Of a stretch of 64,000 bases of DNA, positions 26,832-35,732 are shown one piece after another. The notes under the pieces are model-generated. The model had not been told where the DNA came from, did not search any database, and saw nothing but the letters and a program-made list of their open reading frames with translations. Within the stretch, counting starts at the first letter, position 1. Every line of letters begins with the position of its first letter. A program made the position numbers and the translations under genes. The DNA comes from Sphingosinicella microcystinivorans. Lineage in GTDB: Bacteria > Pseudomonadota > Alphaproteobacteria > Sphingomonadales > Sphingomonadaceae. The stretch covers positions 248,001 to 312,000 of the forward strand of contig NZ_RBWX01000010.1 of NCBI RefSeq assembly GCF_003634215.1, given 5' to 3'.

Positions 26832-27206
26832 ATGAGCCTCGTGAAGATCAGCGCTGTCGCGTTCGCCGCCGCAATGACGACCGCAGCTTTCATTCCCGCC
26901 GCGCACGCGATGGATGAAACCATCGTTGAAGCCAACATGGTGCGCCCGGTCGCACACGTGCAGTACGGCGATCTGAACCTTGCCACCGATGCTGGCGTGA
27001 AGACACTGCACGGCCGCGTGCGCCGCGCTGCCCACGCGATGTGTTTCGAAGGCGGGCGCCAGGATCTGCGTCGCGATCTGCTGTCGATGGAATGCCGCAA
27101 CGACGCGATCGCGAGCGCTGCGCCGCAGATCACCGCCGCGATCAACAATGCCGGTACACAGGTTGCCGAGAATGCCGGTGCGGCGATCACGATCGCCATG
27201 CCGTAA
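26832..27206 (+). CDS. UrcA family exported protein
   Basis: A 124-residue secreted protein with a signal peptide (MSLVKISAVAFAAAMTTAAF, cleavage after AHA). The UrcA family motif VQYGDLNLATDAGVKTLHGRVRRAA is followed by a conserved CFEGGRQDLRRDLLSMECRNDAIASA with two cysteines likely forming a disulfide. The family is common in sphingomonads and its function is unknown. The ATG at 26832 has AGGAAGGA upstream. A strong terminator follows. Confidence 0.85.
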   Translation: MSLVKISAVAFAAAMTTAAFIPAAHAMDETIVEANMVRPVAHVQYGDLNLATDAGVKTLHGRVRRAAHAMCFEGGRQDLRRDLLSMECRNDAIASAAPQITAAINNAGTQVAENAGAAITIAMP

Positions 27207-27235
27207 TACGCGGTAGATTGCATATGCCGCCATTG

Positions 27236-27275
27236 GGGCGGGCACCGTGTCCCAGGGTGCCCGCCCTTTTCTTTT
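27236..27275 (+). terminator. Intrinsic terminator of the UrcA gene
   Basis: GGGCGGGCACC and GGTGCCCGCCC form a perfect 11-bp stem followed by TTTTCTTTT. It also faces the end of the convergent response-regulator gene at 27295. Confidence 0.9.
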
Positions 27276-27294
27276 AAAGTGGTGAACCCGGCGG

Positions 27295-28032
27295 CTATTT
27301 GCCGGTGATGCGCTTCACATCGGAGAGATAGGTGCGGCCGATACGGTGATCGCCGCCGTCGCCCAGATCGACCGACCACACGCCGTAGCCGAGATGGACG
27401 AGACCCTTGATGCGGTCGCGCCGGATGATCTTCGATCGGTGGATGCGGATGAAGAGATCGGGATCCAGCCTTCGCTCCAGTTCCTTGATGGTCTGGTGGA
27501 GCAGGAACGAGCGGTCGGCGGTGTGGAGCCGCATATAGTCCCGCTCGGCTTCGACCATATCGATCGCATCGACATCGACGCGGATGATTTCCGAGCGATG
27601 CGGAACCCAGAATTCCTTGACGTAGCCGTCATCATCTCCAGGCGCTGCGGGCGCGTTCGTGCGCAGCTCGCGGACACGCGCAAGCGCTTTGCCGAGGCGC
27701 GCCGGATCGACCGGCTTCAACAGATAATCGGCAGCCGCGACATCGAACGCGGTGACGGCATATTGATCGAATGCGGTGACGAACACCACCGTGGGGCGCT
27801 GCGGCATACGCTGGACCGCCTGCGCGACGCCAATGCCATCGAGGCCGGGCATCGAGATATCGAGCAGCACGAGTTCGGGGGCGAGCGCTTCAATGAGGCG
27901 CAGCGCCTGACCGCCGGTGCTGGCAGTTCCCACGAGATTGACGTCATCGAAACGCGACAGCAGAACCTGCATACGCTCGATCGCCATGGCTTCGTCGTCG
28001 ACGACCAGCGTGCGGAGAGGACTATCGGACAT
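27295..28032 (-). CDS. LytTR-family response regulator
   Basis: A 245-residue response regulator. The receiver domain (about 7-120) shows VVDDEAMA, the phosphoacceptor Asp at about 58 in LVLLDISMPG, Thr in FVTAFDQYA and Lys in DYLLKPVDP. The C-terminal LytTR DNA-binding domain (about 140-243) includes IDMVEAERDYMRLHT, and FIRIHRSKIIRRDRIKGL. It overlaps the 3' end of the kinase gene by 11 bases and is its obvious partner. LytTR regulators bind direct repeats and often control envelope or secreted functions; targets here are unknown. Confidence 0.92.
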   Translation of the reverse strand: MSDSPLRTLVVDDEAMAIERMQVLLSRFDDVNLVGTASTGGQALRLIEALAPELVLLDISMPGLDGIGVAQAVQRMPQRPTVVFVTAFDQYAVTAFDVAAADYLLKPVDPARLGKALARVRELRTNAPAAPGDDDGYVKEFWVPHRSEIIRVDVDAIDMVEAERDYMRLHTADRSFLLHQTIKELERRLDPDLFIRIHRSKIIRRDRIKGLVHLGYGVWSVDLGDGGDHRIGRTYLSDVKRITGK

Positions 28033-29146
28033 CGGATACCGGTCGCTTCACGGGGATGGCAATATCTACGCGGAAGCCGCCGCCAGGCCAAGGACCAGCT
28101 TTGAACGCCGCCGCATCGCCAAAGCGCGCGCGCAGGCGATCGCGGACATTGTTGAGGCCGGTGCCGGTGCCATCCACCTGCGCCTGCGGCGCAGCGAACG
28201 CGCCGTCATCTTCCACCACGATGTGGAGCATCGCATCGTGGAGGCTCGCCTTCACGCGAATGCACACCGGCGCATTTGAAGGCGATACCGCATATTTCAC
28301 GGCATTCTCGATGAGCGGCTGAAGAATGAGGCTGGGCACGCGCTGGCGTTCGGCTTCGGGGTCGATGTCGAAATCGAATTCGAGGCGGTCACCGAAGCGG
28401 GCGCGCTCGACCTCCAGATAGAGACGCTGCTGATCGAGCTCGTCGGCGAGCGGAATGTCCTCGGTCGGGTCGCTGGTGAGGCTCGCGCGGAAGAAGGTGG
28501 AGAGGTTCAGGATCATCCGCTCCGCCTCGTCGTTGCGATTGGTGAGGACCAGCGAGGAGAGTGAGTTCAGCGTGTTGAAGAGGAAATGCGGATTGATCTG
28601 ATAGCGCAGCGCGCGGAGCTGCGCGGCCTGCGCTTCCTCGCGGAAGGCGGCGGCGCGGCGTTCGGCTTTCGCGGCATCGGCGGCATAGCCGAGTGCGAGA
28701 TGGAAGGCTGCCCACGCGGCGAAGAAGAAGAACCATGTGACCGTGCCTTCGAAGATGATCGCAAGCAGCATGGCGAGCGAGCGATCCTTGTGCGCGAGAT
28801 CCTCGGCAACGGACGGCAGCGGCTCGTAGACGTAGAAGGTGTAGAAGTTGAAGGTGGTAAACAGCGCCGCGGCGGGCACGCAGAGCAGGAACATCATCAG
28901 CGCGCGCTTGCGCAAGGGCGCTTTGGCGAGCGGGGCGAGTGCAAGATAGAGCGCCCAGCTGATCGTCATCCCGATAATCGTGACGACAGAGCGGCGCCCG
29001 GCCATCGCGATGAGATCTTCGAAACCGAGCGCGAAGGCGCGCAGCGTGACGATGAGGAAATAGAAAAGCCAGAAGCCGAAAATCGACTGGATGGCTGTGC
29101 GTGCCGAATCGTTGTCGAGCACGCCTTTTAGCAACGACCTGTTCAT
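28022..29146 (-). CDS. LytS-type sensor histidine kinase
   Basis: A 374-residue membrane kinase of the His_kinase (PF06580) class. The N-terminal ~155 residues contain four hydrophobic segments (IFGFWLFYFLIVTLRAF, VVTIIGMTISWALYLAL, ALMMFLLCVPAAALFTTF, MLLAIIFEGTVTWFFFFAAW). A short coiled coil follows, then the phosphoacceptor box RYQINPHFLFNTLNSLSSL, the N box SLILQPLIENAVKYAV and the G box GTGTGLNNVRDRL. There is no extracellular sensor domain, so the signal is probably membrane-borne. The start at 29146 (MNRSLLKG) has GTGGGG upstream. It overlaps the response-regulator gene, forming a two-gene operon. Confidence 0.92.
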   Translation of the reverse strand: MNRSLLKGVLDNDSARTAIQSIFGFWLFYFLIVTLRAFALGFEDLIAMAGRRSVVTIIGMTISWALYLALAPLAKAPLRKRALMMFLLCVPAAALFTTFNFYTFYVYEPLPSVAEDLAHKDRSLAMLLAIIFEGTVTWFFFFAAWAAFHLALGYAADAAKAERRAAAFREEAQAAQLRALRYQINPHFLFNTLNSLSSLVLTNRNDEAERMILNLSTFFRASLTSDPTEDIPLADELDQQRLYLEVERARFGDRLEFDFDIDPEAERQRVPSLILQPLIENAVKYAVSPSNAPVCIRVKASLHDAMLHIVVEDDGAFAAPQAQVDGTGTGLNNVRDRLRARFGDAAAFKAGPWPGGGFRVDIAIPVKRPVSDVR

Positions 29147-29240
29147 TGGACCCCACGATAGCGCATTCTCGCGGCGATTGCGCGGGGGCTGGTACGTCCT
29201 TCGTCGAAGCGCGTGGCCGCTTCGCAGGAAATTCGAGAGC

Positions 29241-29282
29241 AAAAGAAAAGCCCGGCGCGTCGTGGATACGAAACGCGCCGGG
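29241..29282 (-). terminator. Intrinsic terminator of the repeat-protein gene
   Basis: CCCGGCGCG and CGCGCCGGG form a perfect 9-bp stem; in the minus direction it is followed by CTTTTCTTTT. Confidence 0.85.
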
Positions 29283-29300
29283 CCATTCTTTCTTTAACGC

Positions 29301-30287
29301 TTACTTCTTGGGCGCAGGCCGCGACGACGGACGCGGTCCGCGACGGCGCGGCGTGAGGCCGGCAGGCGCGGCCGGCTTCGCGGGCGCAGCCGCAGCAGGC
29401 TTCGCAGCCGCCGCCTTCGGCTTCGGACCGGGCTTCGCCTTCGGCGCTGCCGGAGCAGCCGTCACTGCCGGCTTGGCCGCAGCGGCCTTCGGCTTCGGAC
29501 CGGGCTTACCCTTGGGCTTCGCAGGCGCAGCGGCGGCAGGCTTTGCAGCAGCAGCCTTCGGCTTCGGACCCGGCTTGCCCTTCGGCGCGGCCGGAGCCTT
29601 CACAGCCGGCTTTGCGGCGGCAGCTTTCGGCTTCGGACCGGGCTTACCCTTCGGCTTTGCCGGAGCCTTCACGGCCGGCTTTGCAGCGGCGGCTTTCGGC
29701 TTCGGACCGGGTTTACCCTTCGGCTTCGCCGGAGCCTTCACGGCCGGCTTTGCAGCGGCGGCTTTCGGCTTGGGACCGGGTTTACCCTTCGGCTTCGCCG
29801 GAGCCTTCACGGCCGGCTTTGCAACAGCGGCCTTCGGCTTCGGACCCGGCTTGCCCTTGGGCTTCGCGGGCGCAGCGGCAGCAGGCTTTGCAGCAGCAGC
29901 TTTCGGCTTCGGACCGGGCTTGCCCTTCGGCTTCGGACCAGGCTTCGCTTTCGGTGCAGCCTTGGCGCCGATATTTGTCGACGCCGCGAATTTCGTGATC
30001 TCGTTCGCGACGTTGCTGGCGAGTTCCTTGGCAATCTTTTCAAAGCCAGCGCGCGACTTGATGTCGTCGACAATGGTCTGCACGCCGCTCTTGCGCAGCG
30101 TCGCCGATGCCTGATCGAGCCACTGACCGAACATCGCTTCCGCACGCGCCTGCAACTGTGCACCGGCGGCTGCGAGATGCTCACCGAAATCCTGACCGGT
30201 CGACGTCTTCTTCGCGGCCGGCTTGGCAGCGCTAACCTTCTTAGGCTTCTTCGCCTTCGCTACCGTTTCTTTCTTCTTCGCCATCAT
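29301..30287 (-). CDS. Lys/Pro/Ala repeat protein with phasin-like N-terminus
   Basis: A 328-residue very basic protein. Residues 1-35 are Lys-rich. About 30-110 form an amphipathic helical region (GEHLAAAGAQLQARAEAMFG, VDDIKSRAGFEKIAKELASN) reminiscent of phasin-type or coiled-coil domains. From about 115 to 310 a ~23-residue unit built on KPGPKPKAAAAKPAVKAPA repeats, with nine PGPKPK motifs; the end is LTPRRRGPRPSSRPAPKK. PGPKPK is close to the AT-hook core and to Lys/Ala/Pro tails of H1-like bacterial nucleoid proteins, so a DNA-binding or granule-DNA bridging role is plausible but inferred. GGGAG lies before the ATG at 30287. Confidence 0.75.
   Translation of the reverse strand: MMAKKKETVAKAKKPKKVSAAKPAAKKTSTGQDFGEHLAAAGAQLQARAEAMFGQWLDQASATLRKSGVQTIVDDIKSRAGFEKIAKELASNVANEITKFAASTNIGAKAAPKAKPGPKPKGKPGPKPKAAAAKPAAAAPAKPKGKPGPKPKAAVAKPAVKAPAKPKGKPGPKPKAAAAKPAVKAPAKPKGKPGPKPKAAAAKPAVKAPAKPKGKPGPKPKAAAAKPAVKAPAAPKGKPGPKPKAAAAKPAAAAPAKPKGKPGPKPKAAAAKPAVTAAPAAPKAKPGPKPKAAAAKPAAAAPAKPAAPAGLTPRRRGPRPSSRPAPKK
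29417..29960 (-). repeat. 69-bp coding tandem repeats
   Basis: Imperfect direct repeats with a period of about 69 bases encode the KPGPKPK units of the protein above. The third-position variation between units shows they are maintained as protein sequence. Copy number is likely to vary between strains. Confidence 0.85.
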
Positions 30288-30583
30288 GATCTCCCATTGA
30301 CGGATGGAGGACGCTAACATGTCCACAAAATTTGAAAAACTACCAACGCGCAGATAGTTCGTAATAATTGCCATATTCTTGATGGAATTAGTCATGGCAA
30401 AACGCAAGACACGATTTCTGAAGACGCATTCGCTGCTGAGGGCCGGTGATGTATAACAACTGAAACGCGGTCCCGAAGATCAGGTTGCAAAGCACGACAT
30501 CGAACGCGGTAAAAGTTTCCCGGCAGGCGGACCCGCTCTCGCAGTCGCAGCCGGAACATGACGAGGGGGAGGCAGGAAATACG

Positions 30584-31414
30584 ATGACGGTTACCAAGCT
30601 GATAACACGCCGCATCGAGAAGCCGTGGGGCCGGCGGCATCTCTCACCTTTCTTTGAAGATGTCCCGGAGGATGATGAAAAGATTGGAGAGATCTGGTTC
30701 GAGACTCCAGACGGACGCGACCCCGATCTCCTTATAAAGTACCTTTTCACGAGCGAGCGATTGTCCGTTCAGGTGCACCCGGACGACGACGCTGCACGTG
30801 CTGCCGGCTATGCGCGCGGGAAGGATGAAGCCTGGCTCGTGCTTGCCGCCGAACCCCACGGCACGGTTGGTCTCGGCACGGTGCGTCCGCTGTCCGCAGA
30901 CGAATTGCGCGACGCTGCAATCGACGGTTCGATCGAACAATTGATCGACTGGAAGCCGGTTAAGGCGGGTGATTTTATTTATTCACCGGCCGGGACGGTC
31001 CATGCGATCGGCGCCGGAGTCACCATTGTGGAGATCCAGCAGAACGTCGATCTCACCTATCGACTCTATGATTATGGACGTCCGCGCGAGCTCCATCTGG
31101 AAGAGGGAGTCGCGGTTTCGAACGCGCACCCCTTCTTCGTTTCGGACGAACGCCACGACCTTTCCCGCGGGCGTACGCTGCTGTCTGCGGGTGGGAAATT
31201 CGTCGTGGAACGCTGGCGCACCGGCGCGCGCCTGCACCTGCGTCCGCCGCGCGACCGGCCCGTCTGGATCACGGTGATCGATGGCCGCGCGGGCGACGCA
31301 CGATCCGGCGAGACGTTGCTTGTGGAAGGCGATGCCGATCTCGAAGCCGTTCCGGGCAGCGATCTCCTGGTCGCCTATCCCGGCGGCGAGGTCGCGACGA
31401 TCCTGGAATTCTGA
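30584..31414 (+). CDS. manA: Class I mannose-6-phosphate isomerase
   Basis: A 276-residue zinc-dependent phosphomannose isomerase that interconverts mannose-6-phosphate and fructose-6-phosphate, feeding GDP-mannose and exopolysaccharide synthesis. The type I motifs are EKPWGRR, LSVQVHPDDD (zinc ligands Gln/His), DEAWLVL, SPAGTVHAIGAGV and the EIQQNVDLTYRLYDYGR box with the active-site Arg. It is shorter than E. coli ManA, as is usual for alphaproteobacterial forms. The ATG at 30584 is preceded by AGGAAA. A longer frame upstream from 30485 is not supported. Confidence 0.88.
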   Translation: MTVTKLITRRIEKPWGRRHLSPFFEDVPEDDEKIGEIWFETPDGRDPDLLIKYLFTSERLSVQVHPDDDAARAAGYARGKDEAWLVLAAEPHGTVGLGTVRPLSADELRDAAIDGSIEQLIDWKPVKAGDFIYSPAGTVHAIGAGVTIVEIQQNVDLTYRLYDYGRPRELHLEEGVAVSNAHPFFVSDERHDLSRGRTLLSAGGKFVVERWRTGARLHLRPPRDRPVWITVIDGRAGDARSGETLLVEGDADLEAVPGSDLLVAYPGGEVATILEF

Positions 31415-31421
31415 AAATGCC

Positions 31422-32198
31422 TCAGGCGCGGCGTGCGGTTTCCAGCGGCTCGCGCGTTACCGGATAGCCGATGCCTTCCGGGATGCAGAGATGCGGTCCA
31501 TCTTCGCACATGCGGACTTCGGGCTGCACGACGACGATCGGCGTTTCCATCGCATGCGCGATGAGCGCTTCGATGCTCCCGTGCTGCGCGAGGCGTTCAA
31601 GATTGCGGCGGGTAGGGAACATCACTGCGGCTTCCTGACGATCTGCACGCGCGATCGCTTCGGAGGGCGTGATCCACCCCGATGTCGTCGCCTCGTTGCC
31701 GTCGTGGCCCGCACTCGCACCCTCGGGCAGCCGCGCGAGATAGAAGCGCGTATCGTAACGTTTGCCATGAAGGCCGGGTGGCGGCACCCAGCGCGCGAAG
31801 GGAAAAAGCACGTCGAGATCGATCTGCTGATCGTGACGCGCGAGAAAATCGGAGAACGACAGTGCGCGCGAGGCGATCGCCGGCTGCGCTTCGATGAAGT
31901 CGCGCGGCGCGATCTTCCGCCCCTGCGTCAGCAGCACGCCGGCCTCCTCGAAGCTTTCGCGAACCGCGGCGACGCGCGCCGCGATTTCCTCCAGATCGAG
32001 ATCGTGGCGGCTCGCAACGAGCCGCGACGTCGCGAGGCTCAAATCATGCGCGTCCACCTTGCCGCCCGGAAAAGCGATCATGCCTGCGGCAAAGCCCATC
32101 GTCTGCGCGCGTGTCTGCATGAAGATCTCGGGCGTCCCCGATCCTTCGCGCAGAAGGATCAGCGTGGCGGCGGGCTTGGCGTCGTCGTTCGTAGACAT
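31422..32198 (-). CDS. NUDIX hydrolase (NUDT19/CoA-pyrophosphatase-like)
   Basis: A 258-residue hydrolase. Near the N-terminus, [17 protein letters not shown] is followed after an insertion by [16 protein letters not shown]; together these form a NUDIX box (GX5EX7REUXEEXGU) split by extra residues, as in the NUDT7/NUDT19 type that cleaves CoA or acyl-CoA pyrophosphates. The second half carries [15 protein letters not shown] and [12 protein letters not shown], typical of the same group. The start at 32198 gives MSTNDD; an upstream frame to 32264 lacks support. It is convergent with manA and divergent from the DUF4126 gene. Confidence 0.85.
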   Translation of the reverse strand: MSTNDDAKPAATLILLREGSGTPEIFMQTRAQTMGFAAGMIAFPGGKVDAHDLSLATSRLVASRHDLDLEEIAARVAAVRESFEEAGVLLTQGRKIAPRDFIEAQPAIASRALSFSDFLARHDQQIDLDVLFPFARWVPPPGLHGKRYDTRFYLARLPEGASAGHDGNEATTSGWITPSEAIARADRQEAAVMFPTRRNLERLAQHGSIEALIAHAMETPIVVVQPEVRMCEDGPHLCIPEGIGYPVTREPLETARRA

Positions 32199-32262
32199 GC
32201 GGCGTATGTGGACCCGCAATGCCTGCTTGCCAAGCGGGGCAATGCCTATCATTTTCTCATCC

Positions 32263-32856
32263 ATGGGCCCGATCGAACTGCTCGGTGTCGCCGCCAGCCT
32301 TAGCCTGCTCGCGGGATGGCGGCTCTATGCGACGGTATTCGCCGCAGGCCTCGCGATGCGTTTCGGCCTTCTCGACCTGCCGCAGCATCTTCAAAGCCTC
32401 GATGTTTTCGCCAGCCCCTGGGTGATCGGCGTTGCCGCAATCGGTCTCGTCGTGGAGTTTTTCGCGGACAAGATCGCGTGGCTCGACAGCATCTGGGATG
32501 CGATCCACACCGCGATCCGACCGCTCGGTGGTGCGCTGATCGCACTTGCCGTTGTCGATGCGGGAGACCCTGCGTGGCAGGTGGCTGCATTCCTCCTTGG
32601 CGGCGGCGCCGCATTCGTCAGTCACAGCGCGAAGGCGAGCGGCCGCGCGGTCGTGAACGCAAGCCCCGAACCGTTTTCGAACGTGATCGTTTCGGGTGTG
32701 GAGGACGTGCTCACCATCGGGGGGCTCACGCTCACACTTGTTGATCCGGTGCTCGCGGGGATCGTCGCGGTGTCGCTTCTCGCGGTAACCTTACTTCTTC
32801 TTTACGCAAGCTGGCGCATCCTGAAGCGCATCGACGTGGTGCTGCGGAAACTCTGA
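32263..32856 (+). CDS. DUF4126 family membrane protein
   Basis: A 197-residue integral membrane protein with about five hydrophobic segments. [20 protein letters not shown] and the [21 protein letters not shown] motif are typical of DUF4126. Function unknown. The start is uncertain: ATG at 32263 (MGPIELLG) begins at the family consensus but has no clear ribosome binding site; ATG at 32242 has GGGG two bases upstream. The stop is one base from the start of the dioxygenase gene, so the two are coupled. Confidence 0.8.
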   Translation: MGPIELLGVAASLSLLAGWRLYATVFAAGLAMRFGLLDLPQHLQSLDVFASPWVIGVAAIGLVVEFFADKIAWLDSIWDAIHTAIRPLGGALIALAVVDAGDPAWQVAAFLLGGGAAFVSHSAKASGRAVVNASPEPFSNVIVSGVEDVLTIGGLTLTLVDPVLAGIVAVSLLAVTLLLLYASWRILKRIDVVLRKL

Positions 32857-32857
32857 A

Positions 32858-33670
32858 ATGACCGTCATGGAAGATTACGCCCGGGATGGTTACGCCATCA
32901 TCCGGCAGTTCTTTTCGCTCTCCGACATCGCGCGGGTGGGCGCGGCGATCGACGACATACACGCGGAAGCCTCGGCGCACGGGCGCAGCTTTCGTCACGG
33001 CAACCTCTTCTACAAGATCGCGGACGGCGACGTGCGCATGGCGCAGTGGCCATCGTGGCGCAGCGACGTGCTGGACGATGCGCGCACCGACGCGCGCTTC
33101 GCAGCGCTGCTCGGCCCTGTGATCGGCGGCGACATAAAACAGATCATTAACCAGATTCACTGGAAGCGGCCGGGCGGGAAGGGCGATTTCGCCTTCCATC
33201 AGGACTCGCGCTTCCGGCGCCCGCCGGATGCTTACCGCAATCTCGGCGCGAGCTACGTGCAGACCGGCCTTGCGATCGACCCGCACAATGCACGCTCGGG
33301 CGGAATGCGTATCCTGCCCGGCAGCCACCGGCTGGGTGCACTCGACATGGAAATCGCAGGCGCGGTGATGGACAATAGCGCCGCCGAAGACGCGCTCGTC
33401 GCGCTAGGCCTCGACCCTTCCGGGCTCATCGACCTCGATCTCGAACCCGGCGACCTTGCGCTGTGGAGCCCTTATCTCGTGCACGGATCGGGCACGAACC
33501 ATGCCGATCATCTCCGGCGCTTCTACATCAACGGCTATGTCCGCGCCGCCGATTGCGACCGGGGCGAGTGGGCGTTCCGGGACGGCGCACCCGTGCGGCT
33601 CGGCGCCGAACCGGCGCTCGTTCACTATGAACAATTGCACGAACGGCCGGAGCCGCACTACGTCGATTGA
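32858..33670 (+). CDS. Phytanoyl-CoA dioxygenase (PhyH) family protein
   Basis: A 270-residue Fe(II)/2-oxoglutarate oxygenase. It starts with the family pattern DYARDGYAIIRQFFSLSDI. The iron ligands are His-Gln-Asp in DFAFHQDSRF and the distal His in YLVHGSGTNHA; Arg in LRRFYINGY is expected to bind 2-oxoglutarate. PhyH-like enzymes in bacteria act on a wide range of small molecules, so the substrate cannot be named. It begins one base after the DUF4126 stop and runs toward tRNA-Ala on the opposite strand. Confidence 0.88.
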   Translation: MTVMEDYARDGYAIIRQFFSLSDIARVGAAIDDIHAEASAHGRSFRHGNLFYKIADGDVRMAQWPSWRSDVLDDARTDARFAALLGPVIGGDIKQIINQIHWKRPGGKGDFAFHQDSRFRRPPDAYRNLGASYVQTGLAIDPHNARSGGMRILPGSHRLGALDMEIAGAVMDNSAAEDALVALGLDPSGLIDLDLEPGDLALWSPYLVHGSGTNHADHLRRFYINGYVRAADCDRGEWAFRDGAPVRLGAEPALVHYEQLHERPEPHYVD

Positions 33671-33692
33671 TCGAAAAAACGGGAAATCCGGG

Positions 33693-33768
33693 TGGTGGAG
33701 CTGAGGGGAATCGAACCCCTGACCTCTGCAGTGCGATTGCAGCGCTCTCCCATCTGAGCTACAGCCCC
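33693..33768 (-). tRNA. tRNA-Ala (anticodon CGC)
   Basis: A 76-base cloverleaf with CCA encoded. The acceptor stem is GGGGCTG/CAGCTCC (one G-U), the D arm GCTCAGATGGGAGAGC, the anticodon arm CTGCA-ATCGCAC-TGCAG giving CGC, and the T arm AGGGG-TTCGATT-CCCCT. The discriminator is A and a G-U pair sits near the top of the acceptor. Confidence 0.95.
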
Positions 33769-33841
33769 GCTCCGGACGGCGCTCTATACCGATGCCTTCC
33801 CGCCGATGCAACGGGGTTTGCACGGCCCCCAGAAATGGCGT

Positions 33842-34141
33842 TCAGGCCTGCGCTTTCTTGATGCGCTCGTGGTGACGGATCACCTCTTCGATGATGAAGC
33901 GAAGGAACTTTTCGGCCAGTTCCTCGTCCAGCCTGGCATCGGCGGCGAGCTTCCGCAGCCGTGCGATCTGGCGGGCTTCCCGGTCCGGATCGGCGGGCGG
34001 CAGGCCGGCGACGGCCTTGTATTCGCCCACGGCCTGCGTGATCTTGAAGCGCTCGGCGAGCATATGGATGAGCGCTGCATCGATGTTGTCGATACTGCTG
34101 CGGTAAGCGGCGAGGCGGTCATCTTTCCGGTCGTCGGTCAT
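33842..34141 (-). CDS. AroQ-type chorismate mutase
   Basis: A 99-residue all-helical enzyme that converts chorismate to prephenate for Phe and Tyr synthesis. The AroQ pattern is clear: YRSSIDNIDAALIHMLAERF, KITQAVGEYKAVAGLPPADP (active-site Arg/Lys and Asp), EARQIARLRKLA and FLRFIIEEVIRHHERIK. It is a free-standing single-domain form, not fused to prephenate dehydratase. The start at 34141 has GGGGAG upstream. It is divergent from the polyprenyl synthase gene. Confidence 0.92.
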   Translation of the reverse strand: MTDDRKDDRLAAYRSSIDNIDAALIHMLAERFKITQAVGEYKAVAGLPPADPDREARQIARLRKLAADARLDEELAEKFLRFIIEEVIRHHERIKKAQA

Positions 34142-34245
34142 CAGGCTCCCCAAAACGTCGGCGCGTCGATGTGGCGCGGTGACAAAGCGCCGTGGATGTA
34201 GCATGGACGCATGACAGCGGAAACGTCGTGGGACAAGTCAGAGTC

Positions 34246-35262
34246 GTGAGCGCCACCATACACAGGTTGAATCGGGCAGAGCCGGCACCGTCCATCGACG
34301 GGCTGATGCAGCTCGTGGCGCCCGAAATGAACTCCGTGAACCAGATCATCCTCGACCGGATGCAGAGCCCCGTGGCGGTGATCCCGGCGCTCGCAGGACA
34401 CCTGATTTCCGGCGGCGGCAAGCGACTGCGGCCGATGCTGACGCTCGCGAGCGCCCGCCTGCTGGGCTATTCGGGCGAGCGGCACCACAAGCTCGCGGCG
34501 AGCGTGGAGTTCATCCACACCGCGACGCTGCTCCACGATGACGTGGTGGACGGATCGGACCTCCGGCGCGGCAAGAAGGCGGCGAATCTCATCTGGGGCA
34601 ACCAGGCCACGGTGCTCGTCGGCGACTTCCTGTTCAGCCGCGCGTTCGAGCTGATGGTGGAAGACGGCTCGCTGCGCGTCCTCAAGATCCTTTCGAACGC
34701 CTCCGCCGTGATCGCGCAGGGTGAGGTCGACCAGTTGATGGTCGCGCGCCAGATCGAGACAAGCGAGGAAAAGTACCTGCAGGTGATCACGGCGAAGACG
34801 GCGGTGCTGTTTGCCGCCGCCTGCCAGATTGCCGCCGTGGTCGCGGAGCGCGACGAGGCGTGCGAGGGTGCGCTCGAAAGCTATGGCCGCAACCTCGGTA
34901 TCGCCTTCCAGCTCGTGGACGACGCGATCGATTACATGTCCGACGCCGAAACCATGGGCAAGGGGCAAGGCGACGACTTCCGCGAAGGCAAGCTGACGCT
35001 GCCGGTGATTCTCGCCTACCGGCGCGGCGACGACGAAGCACGGCGCTTCTGGCGCGACGCGATGGAAGGCCGTCGCAAGTCCGACGAAGACCTCGCCGAG
35101 GCGATCGAACGGCTGAAAACCTCTGGTTCGATCGCCGATACGCTGGCGCGCGCGCGGCACTACGGCGAACTGGCCATCGATGCGATCGCGGATATGCCGG
35201 CGAGCAGCGCCAAGGCCGCGCTTACCGAAACCGTGCGTTTCGCGATCGCACGCGCATTCTGA
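34246..35262 (+). CDS. Polyprenyl diphosphate synthase (octaprenyl/decaprenyl type)
   Basis: A 338-residue trans-prenyltransferase that makes the long isoprenoid tail of ubiquinone from IPP and allylic diphosphates. The first Asp-rich motif LLHDDVVDGSDLRRG lies at about 103, the second QLVDDAIDYMSD near 220, with GGGKRLRPML upstream binding the substrate. The GTG at 34246 (MSATIHRL) matches the N-terminus common in sphingomonads; an upstream GTG at 34192 is possible. Chain length (C40 or C50) cannot be told with certainty. Divergent from chorismate mutase; both feed the quinone and aromatic pathways. Confidence 0.9.
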   Translation: MSATIHRLNRAEPAPSIDGLMQLVAPEMNSVNQIILDRMQSPVAVIPALAGHLISGGGKRLRPMLTLASARLLGYSGERHHKLAASVEFIHTATLLHDDVVDGSDLRRGKKAANLIWGNQATVLVGDFLFSRAFELMVEDGSLRVLKILSNASAVIAQGEVDQLMVARQIETSEEKYLQVITAKTAVLFAAACQIAAVVAERDEACEGALESYGRNLGIAFQLVDDAIDYMSDAETMGKGQGDDFREGKLTLPVILAYRRGDDEARRFWRDAMEGRRKSDEDLAEAIERLKTSGSIADTLARARHYGELAIDAIADMPASSAKAALTETVRFAIARAF

Positions 35263-35327
35263 ACGCTTGACGCGCGGCCCGCGGCTGCGCCATTGGCGTT
35301 CCCACGAGCTTTCAAGGACGAGGTCAG

Positions 35328-35606
35328 ATGGCTGCCCGGATTTACCAGCGCCCCAAAAACGCGATGCAGAGCGGCAAGGCGCGCACGCAGGAATGGGTGC
35401 TGGAGTTCGAGCGGGCAGACCCGCAGCGCCCCGATCCGCTCACCGGCTGGGCAGGCTCCGCCGACACGCGCCGCCAACTGACGCTGCGCTTCGACAGCGC
35501 AGAAGCCGCCAAGGCTTATGCCGAGCGCGAGGGTTTCGCCTACACGGTGCTGCCCCCGCGTACGCACCGCCTGAAAATCCAGACGTACGCCGACAATTTC
35601 AAATAG
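35328..35606 (+). CDS. Complex I accessory subunit (NDUFS4/18-kDa, ETC_C1 family)
   Basis: A 92-residue protein of the ETC complex I subunit conserved region family (the AQDQ/NDUFS4 type) found in alphaproteobacteria and mitochondria. MAARIYQRPKNAMQSGKART, WVLEFERADPQRPDPLTGWAGS and AEREGFAYTVLPPR are family-typical. It stabilises NADH:ubiquinone oxidoreductase. The other nuo genes are not in the window. GAGG precedes the ATG at 35328. tRNA-Arg follows. Confidence 0.9.
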   Translation: MAARIYQRPKNAMQSGKARTQEWVLEFERADPQRPDPLTGWAGSADTRRQLTLRFDSAEAAKAYAEREGFAYTVLPPRTHRLKIQTYADNFK

Positions 35607-35634
35607 CGCGCATTTGCGCTAAGGCCCCTCGCGG

Positions 35635-35711
35635 GCGCCCGTAGCTCAGTTGGATAGAGCACGAGCCTTCTAAGCTTGGGGTCGCAGGTTCGAATCCTGC
35701 CGGGCGCGCCA
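35635..35711 (+). tRNA. tRNA-Arg (anticodon TCT)
   Basis: A 77-base cloverleaf with encoded CCA. The acceptor stem is GCGCCCG/CGGGCGC, the D arm GCTCAGTTGGATAGAGC, the anticodon arm CGAGC-CTTCTAA-GCTTG giving TCT, and the T arm GCAGG-TTCGAAT-CCTGC. The discriminator is G. Confidence 0.96.
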
Positions 35712-35732
35712 TGATTTCGGAAGGTATTCCGC

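Noticed and set aside
29417-29960. CRISPR-like or non-coding tandem repeat
   Set aside because: The period is 69 bases with no unique spacers and the frame is maintained; it is coding repeat sequence.
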